Source of the DNA: Candidatus Aminicenantota bacterium
Lineage (GTDB): Bacteria; Acidobacteriota; Aminicenantia; Aminicenantales; Saccharicenantaceae
DNA: 64,000 bases
NCBI GenBank assembly: GCA_026393975.1
Contig: JAPKZD010000014.1
Location: 64,486-128,485, forward strand
Direction: 5' to 3'
Within the stretch, counting starts at the first letter, position 1. Each line of letters begins with the position of its first letter. This document shows, in pieces, positions 40,261-48,606 of the stretch. Made by a program: the position numbers and the translations under genes. The notes below the pieces were generated by a model that was not told the origin of the DNA, ran no database searches, and saw only the letters and a list, made by a program, of their open reading frames with translations.

Positions 40261-40776
40261 TTAGAGCCCCTGGTAGTGACCCTGGGTGCCGATGGTCACG
40301 ATCCAGCGGGCGAAGGCCCGGGCGTCCTCGAGGTCGCTCGCGTCGGGATGGGTGGCCGCCGAGGCCGCCATGTCGGCCCAGGCCTCGTGCTCGGGCGATT
40401 GCATGAGGATCTCGAGGGCCTTCATCGACACCTTCCCCCGGCAGGAGAATGTCCCAACGAGCTTGGCTTTGGCGACGAGGACGGAGGCGTACTCGAGCGC
40501 TTCTCGGGAGAGCTGGCTTCCCGTCACCGAGCCGTGGGTGGAAAAGAAGGCGACCTTTTTCCCCTCGGGGATCGTCTTCAGGAAAATCTCCGCCGGATAG
40601 GGCACGCTGTGGGTCTGGACGGGGAAACCGGCGAAGATGAGCTGGTAGGGTGAAAGATCGCCCGCCTCGGCCATTATCTTGAGCGTCTTGTCGCCCGCTA
40701 GGGCTTCGAAGATGGCTTCGGCAACGAGCTTCGTGTTGCCCGTCCGGGTGAAGTAGGTGACGAGGATCTTGGCCAT
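40261..40776 (-). CDS. Flavodoxin-like protein
   Basis: A 171-residue flavodoxin-fold protein. The FMN phosphate loop TYFTRTGNTKLVAEAI lies at residues about 6-21, followed by LIFAGFPVQTHSVP and VAFFSTHGS, the two flavin-ring loops. It carries electrons or acts as a flavin reductase in the cytoplasm. The ATG at 40776 has GAAAGGAA upstream. It lies 64 bp downstream of the giant histidine kinase on the same strand, so it may be co-transcribed. It converges with the Nif3-like gene. Confidence 0.9.
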   Translation of the reverse strand: MAKILVTYFTRTGNTKLVAEAIFEALAGDKTLKIMAEAGDLSPYQLIFAGFPVQTHSVPYPAEIFLKTIPEGKKVAFFSTHGSVTGSQLSREALEYASVLVAKAKLVGTFSCRGKVSMKALEILMQSPEHEAWADMAASAATHPDASDLEDARAFARWIVTIGTQGHYQGL

Positions 40777-40840
40777 CGCGAGTTTCCTTTCGACGTCCGA
40801 CGCTGCCGCTATTTTCTCAGAAACCGGACGAAAATGCCAC

Positions 40841-43800
40841 TCATTCACCGGCCGGGATATCGATCATGACCGTCGTCCCCTTGCCCGGCTCGCTCGTGAC
40901 CCGGATGGCTCCGCCGTGCTCCTCGACGATCTTCTTGGCGATGGGCAGGCCGAGCCCGGTGCCGGCGTCCTTGGTCGAGAAATAGAGGTCGAAGATCCGG
41001 TCAACCGTTTCCTTGCTCATGCCCGGCCCGCTGTCGCGGACGGAGATCGTGAAGACCGGCCCCTTGCGCCCGATCGACAACGCGACGTCCCCCTGCTGGC
41101 TGATGGCCTCGATGGCGTTGGCGACGATGTTGCGGAACGCCGTCTTGAGCTTGGCCGCGTCGCCCCTCGCCCGGAAGTCCGACCCCTCGGCGACGACCTT
41201 GAAGCGGATGCGCTCGGCCAGGAGCCGGCTGTAGGGCTGGAGCGTCTCCTCCAGGAGGACGCGCAGGTCGACGGGTTCCTTGCGGACCGTCGTATCCCGG
41301 GCGATCTCCATGAATTCCTGAGCGATATGGCGCAGGTTCTCGACCTCGCTGATGATGTAGGACATGGACTCCTTGAGGGTTTTGTCCAGGTCGCCCCGCT
41401 TATCCTCGTAGACCTTGAGGACGTGCTCGGCCGACAGCTGGATGGGCGTCAGCGGGTTTTTGATCTCGTGGGCGACCTTGCGGGCCATCTCGGTCCAGGC
41501 CACCTTCTTGCTCATCTCGGCCAGTTCCTGCTCGTGGGCCTTGAGGTTCCGGATCATCGTGTTGAAGCCGTCGATGAGGGTCATCATCTCGTCGTGGGAG
41601 CGGTGCTCGATGGTCACTTCGAGGTTGCCCAGCCCGACCTCGCGCGTCCCGGCCAGGAGCTTGCGCACGGGGACGATGATCATGCTCTTGATCCCCCGGG
41701 AGAGGAGAATGACCAGGGTTAAGAAAAAGGCGGAGAGGAGGACGAGGAATTCGACGATCTCCTGGGTGGCCTTGGTCAACTGCTCCTTCTCGAAGGGGAA
41801 GGGCAGCGAGATGAAGAGTGTCGTGTCCTTGAAGTCGTAGGGGACGGTCAGGGTCTGGAAGGAGTAGCCGCCGAGGCGCGTCCGTTGGGTAAAGAACGGC
41901 TTCCGGTCGTAGACGAGGGCCTGGTAGGCCTCCCCGTCGAGGATCTCGGGCAGGAGGCCGCTGTCGAAGAATTCCCGCCGGCTCGAGGCGAGGAGCACGG
42001 CGTCCCCGTAGAGGATGACGTCGTTCGAGAGGGTCGAGCTGATCCAGAGGGCCAGGTCCTCTGACGGAGCGAGGTAGGGGGAGACCTCGATGCCCTGGAT
42101 GATGAGGAAGGCCTCCATCAGGCCCTGGGCGTAGCTCGAATGGATGGCGGCGTCCTCGACGAACCGCTCGGTGAACAGGCTGTCGAACAAGTTCCGGGTG
42201 AAGACGGTGTAGAGGAGCAGGGGCACGAGGGCTACGGCCAGGAACGAGGCGTAGACGCGGTTCGAGAACGACCAGAGGGGCTTGCGGACCGAGGCCATGC
42301 CGGAGGCCATGGTGACGACGAGGAGAACGGCCATGGCCGCGGCCAGCCCCAGGAAAAAGAACCTCAGGAAATCGACGGCCTTGGTCTTGAGGCTTTTCTG
42401 TGGCGCGAAGAGGCTGTAACAGCGCTCGCCCGAGCGGAAGAGATACGCGTCGTACACCGTCCCCCGTTCTCGGAATCGCGACCAGAACGGGGAGGAGGAC
42501 CTGCGGAGCCGGTCGAGGTCGCCGGTCGAAAGCCCGGCGGTCAGCTTGCGGGGGTTGAAAAGCGACCGGCCCTCGAGGTCGAAGATCTCGCAGCCGAAGT
42601 CGAACTGGTTGAGGGAGGGGAGCGAGTCGGTCCGGAGGACCTCGAAATAGGGGTTGGCGGAATACAGGAACGGGAGCATCTCCGGGTCGAGGGAGACGTA
42701 GAGGATGACGCGTCCGAGGCGCACGCCGCCGTCGTAGTAGTCCTTGTAGCCGACCAGAAAATCCTTTTCCTTTCCGATGAAGGTCTGGGAATACGGGACG
42801 ATGGTCCAGCCCCTGGCGGGCTCGAGGTTGGGCGGGCCGCCCAGGATCTTGGGGACGTTGAGCGAGAAACGGCTGAGCGTGTTGCCCTCGGCGTCTCGGA
42901 CCTCGAGGCTCGAGTACCAGTTGAATTTCGCGACGGGGCTTTTTTCCCAGAGCGAGTGGGCGAAGTCGGAGTTCTGGGGGTCCTTGAAAAAGGAGACGAT
43001 GAGCCGCTCACCGCGGTCGAGCCCCGGCAGGGACTCCTCGATCAGGAAGTTCCCCCAGGTTTCCTGCGTCAGGATCGTGTGGGTGAGGGTCGTCTCGAGA
43101 AGCCGGTGGGTCCGGACGGCGCTCAGGCCGTCGAGAGAACGCGACATCCAAAGGGCTGTCAGGACGAGGCCGGCGAACCAGACCTCGCGCCGCCGCGCGA
43201 GGTTCGGGATCGCGGCGACCACGAAAAGCCAGGCGACCAGGGCCGCGCTGACGGCGGCCAGGAAGATCGACCGGTCGGCGTCGAGAAAGACGGCGCCCGT
43301 CGCCGCCAGGACGACGGCAAAGCCGGAGACGGCTTTGGCCCGGGAGCCAAGCAGGGCCAGCCGGAAGGCGACAGCCAGGACGATGAGAACGGCGAGCAGA
43401 AAAAGAAACAGGCTGAACTGGAGGGCGAGGCGGGAGACGTCGAAATCCCAGCGGAGCAGCGAGAGATTGGAGTTGAAGACGACGTGACGAAAGACCTTCA
43501 TCAGGACGAAGACCCCCCCGCCGGCGAGCGCCGCGGCCAGGGCGGACAACGCGACGCCGAGATAGGCCGGAAAGCCATCCCCGTCCTTGCGCTTGGGCTT
43601 GAGGGCGCAGACGGCCAGGCAGGACGCCAGGCCGAGGGCCGTGAGGGAGGTCAGGAAGATGTCCGCCGGCGATTGGGTCAGGCCGCCCCAGGAGGAGAAC
43701 CCGGCCACGGACGGCTTGAACAGGCTGAGGGATTGGATTTTTTCCAGGTGCCCCAAGGGAAGGGCGAGGAGCCGCAGCCCGACCAGGAGGGCCGCCCCGA

Positions 43801-44701
43801 GGGTGCCCGACACGATATCCCGGCCATGGCGGAAATCGGGCGATGACCAGAAAAAGGCGATGGCCGCGAGGCCCGCCGTGAAAAGCAGGAGCAGGAGCAC
43901 GAGACGGAGGCCCTCGCGGGCGCGGCTTAGCTTGGCGGTCAGCGACGGGGAGGCCAGGGTCACGGTGGCCATGATGCGTCCCGTCTCGTTCCGGAGCGGG
44001 AAAAAGAGGGTTTGGATCTCGTTTTTCTGCCGCGGCTGGCCCGTGAATTCGTCCTTGTGCCGGCCGAAGAACTTTTCGAACCCCTCGACGTCCTCGCGGA
44101 AATCCCAGTAGTCGATGTCGAAGTCGGCCCGAAAGGCTGGCCGGAGGGCGTGGGACTCGCGGATATACGAGGACTGGAACTGGGGAATGAAGGCCAGCCG
44201 GGAGAAGTGGGCCAGCATGCGGCCGCCGTCTTTCAAGGGCTGGAGGGCGATGAGATAGACCGAGGCCTTGCTCCGGACGAGGAACGAACCGCCGCTCCGT
44301 TTCAAGCCCTCGAGGTCCTCTCTCCCGACCTGGTCGGCGAGGCTCAGGACGTTGCCGTACCAGACTTCGAAGAGGCCGTCGCCGTTGCTGAGGGCGATGC
44401 CTTCGGTCTCGGGGTCGAGGCCCTCCTTCCGGAATAGGGGATAGGCGTCCTTAGCTTCCGCGGGGAAAGGCAGGCGCTCGAACCGGGCCTTCCGGGACTC
44501 GAGGGAAGCCAGGAGCGAAGCGAAACCCTGCCTCGTCAGAACGGCTTGCTTGCGCAGGGAGGCGAGGCTCTTGGCGTCGTAGTCCCGGGAAAGAAATTGG
44601 GGGAGCGCGAGGGACAGCGCGCCGACGACAAGGGCGAGGGCGACGGCCGCCCCGCTCACGGTGAGAAGGGTGTTGCGGGTCCAGAACCGGCGCCCGGCCA
44701 T
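40841..44701 (-). CDS. Giant NtrY-like sensor histidine kinase with three extracytoplasmic regions
   Basis: A 1286-residue membrane kinase. TM1 (11-34), extracytoplasmic sensor 1 (35-262), a block of about eight helices (265-520), sensor 2 (521-777), TM pair (778-800, 816-832), sensor 3 (833-976), TM (980-1001), HAMP (1002-1055), HisKA with His1078 in MARKVAHEIKNPLTPIQLSA, and HATPase with N-box Asn1195, DSGPGM and GTGLGL. The kinase half is NtrY-like. No response regulator gene is in the window, so its partner is elsewhere. The start shares one base with the stop of the upstream gene (TGATG). The sensed signal is unknown. Confidence 0.93.
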   Translation of the reverse strand: MAGRRFWTRNTLLTVSGAAVALALVVGALSLALPQFLSRDYDAKSLASLRKQAVLTRQGFASLLASLESRKARFERLPFPAEAKDAYPLFRKEGLDPETEGIALSNGDGLFEVWYGNVLSLADQVGREDLEGLKRSGGSFLVRSKASVYLIALQPLKDGGRMLAHFSRLAFIPQFQSSYIRESHALRPAFRADFDIDYWDFREDVEGFEKFFGRHKDEFTGQPRQKNEIQTLFFPLRNETGRIMATVTLASPSLTAKLSRAREGLRLVLLLLLFTAGLAAIAFFWSSPDFRHGRDIVSGTLGAALLVGLRLLALPLGHLEKIQSLSLFKPSVAGFSSWGGLTQSPADIFLTSLTALGLASCLAVCALKPKRKDGDGFPAYLGVALSALAAALAGGGVFVLMKVFRHVVFNSNLSLLRWDFDVSRLALQFSLFLFLLAVLIVLAVAFRLALLGSRAKAVSGFAVVLAATGAVFLDADRSIFLAAVSAALVAWLFVVAAIPNLARRREVWFAGLVLTALWMSRSLDGLSAVRTHRLLETTLTHTILTQETWGNFLIEESLPGLDRGERLIVSFFKDPQNSDFAHSLWEKSPVAKFNWYSSLEVRDAEGNTLSRFSLNVPKILGGPPNLEPARGWTIVPYSQTFIGKEKDFLVGYKDYYDGGVRLGRVILYVSLDPEMLPFLYSANPYFEVLRTDSLPSLNQFDFGCEIFDLEGRSLFNPRKLTAGLSTGDLDRLRRSSSPFWSRFRERGTVYDAYLFRSGERCYSLFAPQKSLKTKAVDFLRFFFLGLAAAMAVLLVVTMASGMASVRKPLWSFSNRVYASFLAVALVPLLLYTVFTRNLFDSLFTERFVEDAAIHSSYAQGLMEAFLIIQGIEVSPYLAPSEDLALWISSTLSNDVILYGDAVLLASSRREFFDSGLLPEILDGEAYQALVYDRKPFFTQRTRLGGYSFQTLTVPYDFKDTTLFISLPFPFEKEQLTKATQEIVEFLVLLSAFFLTLVILLSRGIKSMIIVPVRKLLAGTREVGLGNLEVTIEHRSHDEMMTLIDGFNTMIRNLKAHEQELAEMSKKVAWTEMARKVAHEIKNPLTPIQLSAEHVLKVYEDKRGDLDKTLKESMSYIISEVENLRHIAQEFMEIARDTTVRKEPVDLRVLLEETLQPYSRLLAERIRFKVVAEGSDFRARGDAAKLKTAFRNIVANAIEAISQQGDVALSIGRKGPVFTISVRDSGPGMSKETVDRIFDLYFSTKDAGTGLGLPIAKKIVEEHGGAIRVTSEPGKGTTVMIDIPAGE

Positions 44702-45147
44702 CAGAGCTTCTCCGCCCGGATCTCGACGATCTTGAGGACGATCACGGGACCGGGCGCGCCGGCCGACGGGGGCAGCCGTTCGGGGACGACGAAGAAGTAG
44801 ACGCGGAAGGGATACTGGTCGCCCGTTCGCTCGTTCCGGAACGACCAGCGGGCTTTCAGAATGCCGCCCGGCAGGCCCGGCAGGGAGGACAGTTGCGGGT
44901 TGGCGTAAAACTCCGTCGTCTTGAAGACGGAGAAGATCCTGCCGAAGACGAGGTAGGCCTGGTCGGGCGACAGCTGGTCGGCGAGGGACAGGGGTTCGGG
45001 AAGGGAGACGGGAATCGTGCCCTCCGACGTCATCAGCTCGCGGAGGATTTGCGGCGAATTCTGGAGGAAAGCCTTCTCGACGCGCGCCGCTATAGGGAAG
45101 GGCAGGGCGAGCAGGACAGAAAGAGCGAGAAGGTGAAAGTTGACCAC
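44701..45147 (-). CDS. Exported DUF4783-like small protein coupled to the kinase
   Basis: A 148-residue protein starting at a GTG (45147). An N-terminal signal peptide (FHLLALSVLLALPFPIAA) is followed by a fold with SPQILRELMTSEGTIPVSLP, SPDQAYLVFGRIFSVFKTTEF and FPFRVYFFVVPE-like strands (YPFRVYFFVV), resembling DUF4783 (NTF2-like) proteins. Its stop codon overlaps the kinase start by one base, so they are translated together. A periplasmic protein coupled to a sensor kinase suggests a ligand-binding or modulating role; this is inference. Confidence 0.7.
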   Translation of the reverse strand: MVNFHLLALSVLLALPFPIAARVEKAFLQNSPQILRELMTSEGTIPVSLPEPLSLADQLSPDQAYLVFGRIFSVFKTTEFYANPQLSSLPGLPGGILKARWSFRNERTGDQYPFRVYFFVVPERLPPSAGAPGPVIVLKIVEIRAEKL

Positions 45148-45273
45148 GTTGCCGTCACCATCTTAGCACAGCCCTTTCCGGGCAGGCAAGAGAGGCTGCC
45201 GGCGGCCGTCCGTTCCGAAACGGCCTCGCGGCCGAATCAGGGGACGGCCTTCAAGGGAATGCCGGAGACGGGA

Positions 45274-45510
45274 TCAGACGTCGCTCTTCTTGGGCTCGGT
45301 TTCCTGCTCGAGCTTCTTGGTCCTCTTGGCGTCCTTGATGCTGCTGATCCCGGCGATGAGGCCGATGAACCCTCCGAAGAAGAGGATCGGAGGGATGAAT
45401 CCCAGGATCAGGTGGTAGAGGGCGGACCGGAAGAGGGGGGAGAATATCACCAGAGCCAGGCCGCCCGCCATGGCCGCGAGTCCGCCGACGACGGCGATGA
45501 ATTTACCCAT
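45274..45510 (-). CDS. Small two-helix membrane protein
   Basis: A 78-residue protein with two membrane helices (AVVGGLAAMAGGLALVIFSP and LILGFIPPILFFGGFIGLIAG) and a charged C-terminal tail (KDAKRTKKLEQETEPKKSDV). The ATG at 45510 has GGGAGGT upstream, and a good promoter lies 35 bp before it. I do not recognise the family. It is divergent from the leader-ORF/HAD gene pair and is followed after 126 bp by the kinase operon on the same strand. Confidence 0.72.
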   Translation of the reverse strand: MGKFIAVVGGLAAMAGGLALVIFSPLFRSALYHLILGFIPPILFFGGFIGLIAGISSIKDAKRTKKLEQETEPKKSDV

Positions 45511-45544
45511 TGTAGGACCTCCCAAAGAGTTTGTTCCTGCGCGG

Positions 45545-45574
45545 ATTATAACAAAGGATGCGCGCCGCAGTCAA
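45545..45574 (-). promoter_or_regulatory. Promoter of the two-helix protein
   Basis: TTGACT (45574-45569), 18-bp spacer, TATAAT (45550-45545) on the minus strand. It is back to back with the promoter of the 20-codon ORF. Confidence 0.65.
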
Positions 45575-45594
45575 TGAGCGAGCGGCTGTTTCCT

Positions 45595-45623
45595 TTGAAT
45601 ACGCTCTCCCGTTTATATACAAT
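45595..45623 (+). promoter_or_regulatory. Promoter of the 20-codon ORF and HAD gene
   Basis: TTGAAT (45595-45600), 17-bp spacer, TACAAT (45618-45623). The first start codon downstream is that of the 20-codon ORF at 45656. Confidence 0.65.
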
Positions 45624-45655
45624 ACCCGCGAAATCCCCCGCGTAGGAGGTCTACA

Positions 45656-45718
45656 ATGATTTTGAGCATAATAAAGAAAGTGGGCGGAGCCGAAGTCGGC
45701 CGGGTCAAGGAAAAATAG
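45656..45718 (+). CDS. 20-codon ORF upstream of the HAD gene (possible leader peptide)
   Basis: ATG at 45656, TAG at 45716-45718. It encodes a basic 20-residue peptide beginning MILSIIKKVGG, hydrophobic at the start. A strong ribosome site (TAGGAGG) lies 6 nt before the ATG and a good promoter before that. The HAD gene starts 8 nt after the stop and has no ribosome site of its own, so ribosomes ending here likely restart there. It may be a coupling or regulatory peptide. Too short to be certain that it is functional. Confidence 0.55.
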   Translation: MILSIIKKVGGAEVGRVKEK

Positions 45719-45726
45719 ACCGGCCC

Positions 45727-46311
45727 ATGAAGATCAAGGGCGTCATCTTCGACCTCGACGGGACGGTCGTCGAAAACTCCTACGACTGGCTCCGCATCCG
45801 GGAGGAACTCGGGACGGGCGCGACGTCCATCCTGACCTACCTCGATTCCCTCGAGGGGCCCGAGCGGTCCCGGAAATGGTCCGTCCTCGAAACCCACGAG
45901 GCCGAGCAGACGGAGACATCGGTCCTCCGGGGAGGCGTCCGGGGCCTTCTCGGCCTGCTCCGGGAGCGGGGCATCGCGGCGGCCCTCGTGACCAACAATT
46001 CGCGGAAGAACACGGATTTTCTCCTCAACAAGTTCGGACTGGCCTTCGACTGCGTCATCACCCGGGAGAGCGGGCTGTGGAAGCCGTCCGGGGCGCCCTT
46101 CCTCGAGGTCCTGAAGAGGCTGGGCCTCGAACCGGGGGACTGCTGCGTCGTTGGAGATACCAGCTTCGACGTCCTGGCCGCGATCGACGCCGGCATCGGC
46201 GTCATCTTCCTCCTCTCGGGCGAGCCCGAAAAGTTCGCCGGCTTCCCCGTCGAGGTCTTCCCCGACATGGCTTTCCTTAAGGAATACCTGGAATCCCTCC
46301 TCGCTGTCTGA
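45727..46311 (+). CDS. HAD-superfamily hydrolase (phosphoglycolate-phosphatase-like)
   Basis: A 194-residue HAD phosphatase. Motif I FDLDGTVV (Asp9, Asp11), motif II VTNNSR, Lys in GLWKPSGAPF, and motif III/IV VVGDTSFDVLAAIDAG are all present. The short cap (residues about 15-75) is of the C1 type. It would dephosphorylate a small metabolite. Translation probably depends on the 20-codon ORF, which ends 8 nt upstream, since only CCGGCCC precedes the ATG. The VIT-VWA gene follows after 90 bp. Confidence 0.92.
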   Translation: MKIKGVIFDLDGTVVENSYDWLRIREELGTGATSILTYLDSLEGPERSRKWSVLETHEAEQTETSVLRGGVRGLLGLLRERGIAAALVTNNSRKNTDFLLNKFGLAFDCVITRESGLWKPSGAPFLEVLKRLGLEPGDCCVVGDTSFDVLAAIDAGIGVIFLLSGEPEKFAGFPVEVFPDMAFLKEYLESLLAV

Positions 46312-46401
46312 CCGTCCTTCGCCGCAGATGGAACAAAACGGCAGCCTCCGTTGTATAAAGGGATGAAAAGCAGGAGCAGCAACAAGCGCAAGGAGGAGAC
46401 C

Positions 46402-48510
46402 ATGAAGAGTCGAGAACGAACGATCAAGAGCCTGATCAACCTGGGCGTGCTGGCGGTCCTTTTGGCCGCGGCGCCCATGCTCCGGGCCGACGGTTTCATC
46501 ATCCCCAGCCCGCGGCCGGGGCAGGACATCCCGCCGCTCAGTGTCAAGTATCATCACGTCACCGTGGAGATCGTCGACCAGGTGGCCAAGACCTCGGTCG
46601 ACCAGGTGTTCGTCAACCATTTCGGCCGGGACATCGAAGGGACCTACATCTTCCCCGTTCCGGAAGGCGCCTCCGTCTCCGAGTTTGCCATGTACATCGG
46701 GAACGAGAGGGTCAAGGGTGAGATCCTCGACAGCCGGGAGGCCCGGCGGGTCTACGAGGACATCGTCCGCCGGATGCGCGACCCGGGGCTCCTCGAATAC
46801 ATCGGCCGCAATCTCTTCCGGGCCAGGGTGTTCCCCATCCCGGCCAATGGCGAGAAGCGGGTCCAGATCTCCTATACGGAGGTTCTCAAGTCCGACGGCG
46901 GCCTGGTCAAGTACCTCTATCCCCTGAACACGGAGAGGTTCTCCCGCGACCCACTCGAGGACGTCAGCATCTCCGTCCGGATCGAAAGCCGGACCCCGAT
47001 CCTCAACGTCTATTCGCCCTCCCACAAGGTCTCCGTCAGGAAGGACGGTCCGGGCCGCGCCCGCGTCGGCTACGAGGACAAGCGCGTCCGGCCGGACAAG
47101 GATTTCCTCGTCTACTACTCGCTCTCGAAAGACGATGTCGGCCTGTCCTTCCTGAACTGGGAAGGCCCCGACGGCGGGGTTTTCATGCTTTTGGCCTCAC
47201 CGCGCTTCGCGGCCACCGGGGAGAGGGTCGTCAACAAGACGATCGTCCTCGTCCTCGACAGCTCGGGGAGCATGAGCGGGGCCAAAATGCACCAGGCCAA
47301 GGAAGCTGTCCGGTTCATCCTCAACCACCTCGACCGGCGCGACGAATTCACACTCATCGATTTCGACGACGGCGTGACCGCCTTCTCGGAAACGCTCGTC
47401 CCGGCGACGGCCGAAAACATCGGCCGGGCCCTCAAGTTCGTCGAGGCCATCGAGGATACGGGGGGGACGAACATCAACGACGCGCTCCTCGCGGCCCTGG
47501 CACGGCTGCGGACCGGGGGGGAGCGCCCGAACTACGTCCTCTTCCTGACCGACGGCCTGCCGACGGCCGGGACGACCGAAACGGCCGACATCCTGAGGAA
47601 TATCCAAAAGGCGAATGACGCCCGGGCCAGGGTTTTCGTCTTCGGCGTCGGGAACGACGTCAACACCGAGCTCCTGGACAGGATCTCCACGGACCATCGC
47701 GGGACATCCGTCTACATCGGCGAGGACGAGAATCTCGAAGTCGCCGTTTCGAGCTTCTACGAGAAGATCTCCTCGCCCCTCCTCTCCGACCTGGCCGTCA
47801 CCTTCAGGGGGATCGAAACGAGCCAGGTCTATCCCCGCTCCCTGCCGGATCTCTTCAAGGGCTCCCAGCTCGTCCTCGTCGGCAAGTACAGGGGGAAAGG
47901 CCCGGTGAGCGTCGCTCTGACCGGGAAAAGCGGCAGGGAGGAGAAACGCTTCGTCCTCGAAGGCCGCGTCATCGCTAAGGACGATTCCTTCAATTTCCTG
48001 CCCCGGCTCTGGGCGACGCGGCGCATCGGCTACCTTATCGAGGAGATCCGCCTCCAGGGCTCGAACCAGGAGCTCGTCGATGAGATCGGGCGCCTCGGCC
48101 TCAAGTACGGCATCGTCACGCCCTATACATCGTTCCTGGTCACGGAAAAGGAAGCTCAGGCCCTCGATGCCGCGGCCCCGGCCGCCCGGGAAGCCATCGT
48201 TGGCGGCGTCGTAGGCGGCGTAGGCGCGGTCCGGGTGGCCAAGGCTACCCAGGCCTTCAAGCTCGAAGACCGGGCTGCCCAGGTCGCTTCGGAGCGGATC
48301 CTGTATAAGGATGACAAAACGTTCTACTTCAAGGATGGCGTCTGGACCGACAGCGAATACGAGGAAGGAGCGCCCGTCACCGAATTCAAGTTCAACTCGG
48401 ATGCATTCTACAAGCTGATCGTGGAGAAACCCGGCCTGGCCAAGTACCTCTCGGCGGGAAACAAGCTGGTTGTCGTCTTCGAAGGCGTGAGCTACCGCAT
48501 CGTCGATTAG
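46402..48510 (+). CDS. VIT and von Willebrand A domain protein, exported
   Basis: A 702-residue protein with a signal peptide (LGVLAVLLAAAPMLRA). The VIT domain comes first (residues about 30-165, with VSVDQVFVNHFGRDIEGTYIFP-type strands), then the VWA domain with the MIDAS motif DSSGSMSG and downstream TDGLPTAG, and a C-terminal region with a hydrophobic Gly/Val stretch. Proteins of this type (inter-alpha-trypsin inhibitor-like) bind partners through metal-dependent adhesion. The ATG at 46402 has AAGGAGG upstream; the frame from 46351 is a longer alternative. The role in the periplasm or cell surface is not known. Confidence 0.88.
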   Translation: MKSRERTIKSLINLGVLAVLLAAAPMLRADGFIIPSPRPGQDIPPLSVKYHHVTVEIVDQVAKTSVDQVFVNHFGRDIEGTYIFPVPEGASVSEFAMYIGNERVKGEILDSREARRVYEDIVRRMRDPGLLEYIGRNLFRARVFPIPANGEKRVQISYTEVLKSDGGLVKYLYPLNTERFSRDPLEDVSISVRIESRTPILNVYSPSHKVSVRKDGPGRARVGYEDKRVRPDKDFLVYYSLSKDDVGLSFLNWEGPDGGVFMLLASPRFAATGERVVNKTIVLVLDSSGSMSGAKMHQAKEAVRFILNHLDRRDEFTLIDFDDGVTAFSETLVPATAENIGRALKFVEAIEDTGGTNINDALLAALARLRTGGERPNYVLFLTDGLPTAGTTETADILRNIQKANDARARVFVFGVGNDVNTELLDRISTDHRGTSVYIGEDENLEVAVSSFYEKISSPLLSDLAVTFRGIETSQVYPRSLPDLFKGSQLVLVGKYRGKGPVSVALTGKSGREEKRFVLEGRVIAKDDSFNFLPRLWATRRIGYLIEEIRLQGSNQELVDEIGRLGLKYGIVTPYTSFLVTEKEAQALDAAAPAAREAIVGGVVGGVGAVRVAKATQAFKLEDRAAQVASERILYKDDKTFYFKDGVWTDSEYEEGAPVTEFKFNSDAFYKLIVEKPGLAKYLSAGNKLVVVFEGVSYRIVD

Positions 48511-48548
48511 CCTTGTGCGGCGGACGGAGACGATCCCCGAGGCCCTTC

Positions 48549-48577
48549 TTGATTTATCCCGCGCGATTGGTCACAAT
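48549..48577 (+). promoter_or_regulatory. Promoter of the aminotransferase gene
   Basis: TTGATT (48549-48554), 17-bp spacer, CACAAT (48572-48577), 29 nt upstream of the ATG. Confidence 0.5.
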
Positions 48578-48606
48578 GGACACGACTTTCGCGCGAGAGG
48601 AAAACG

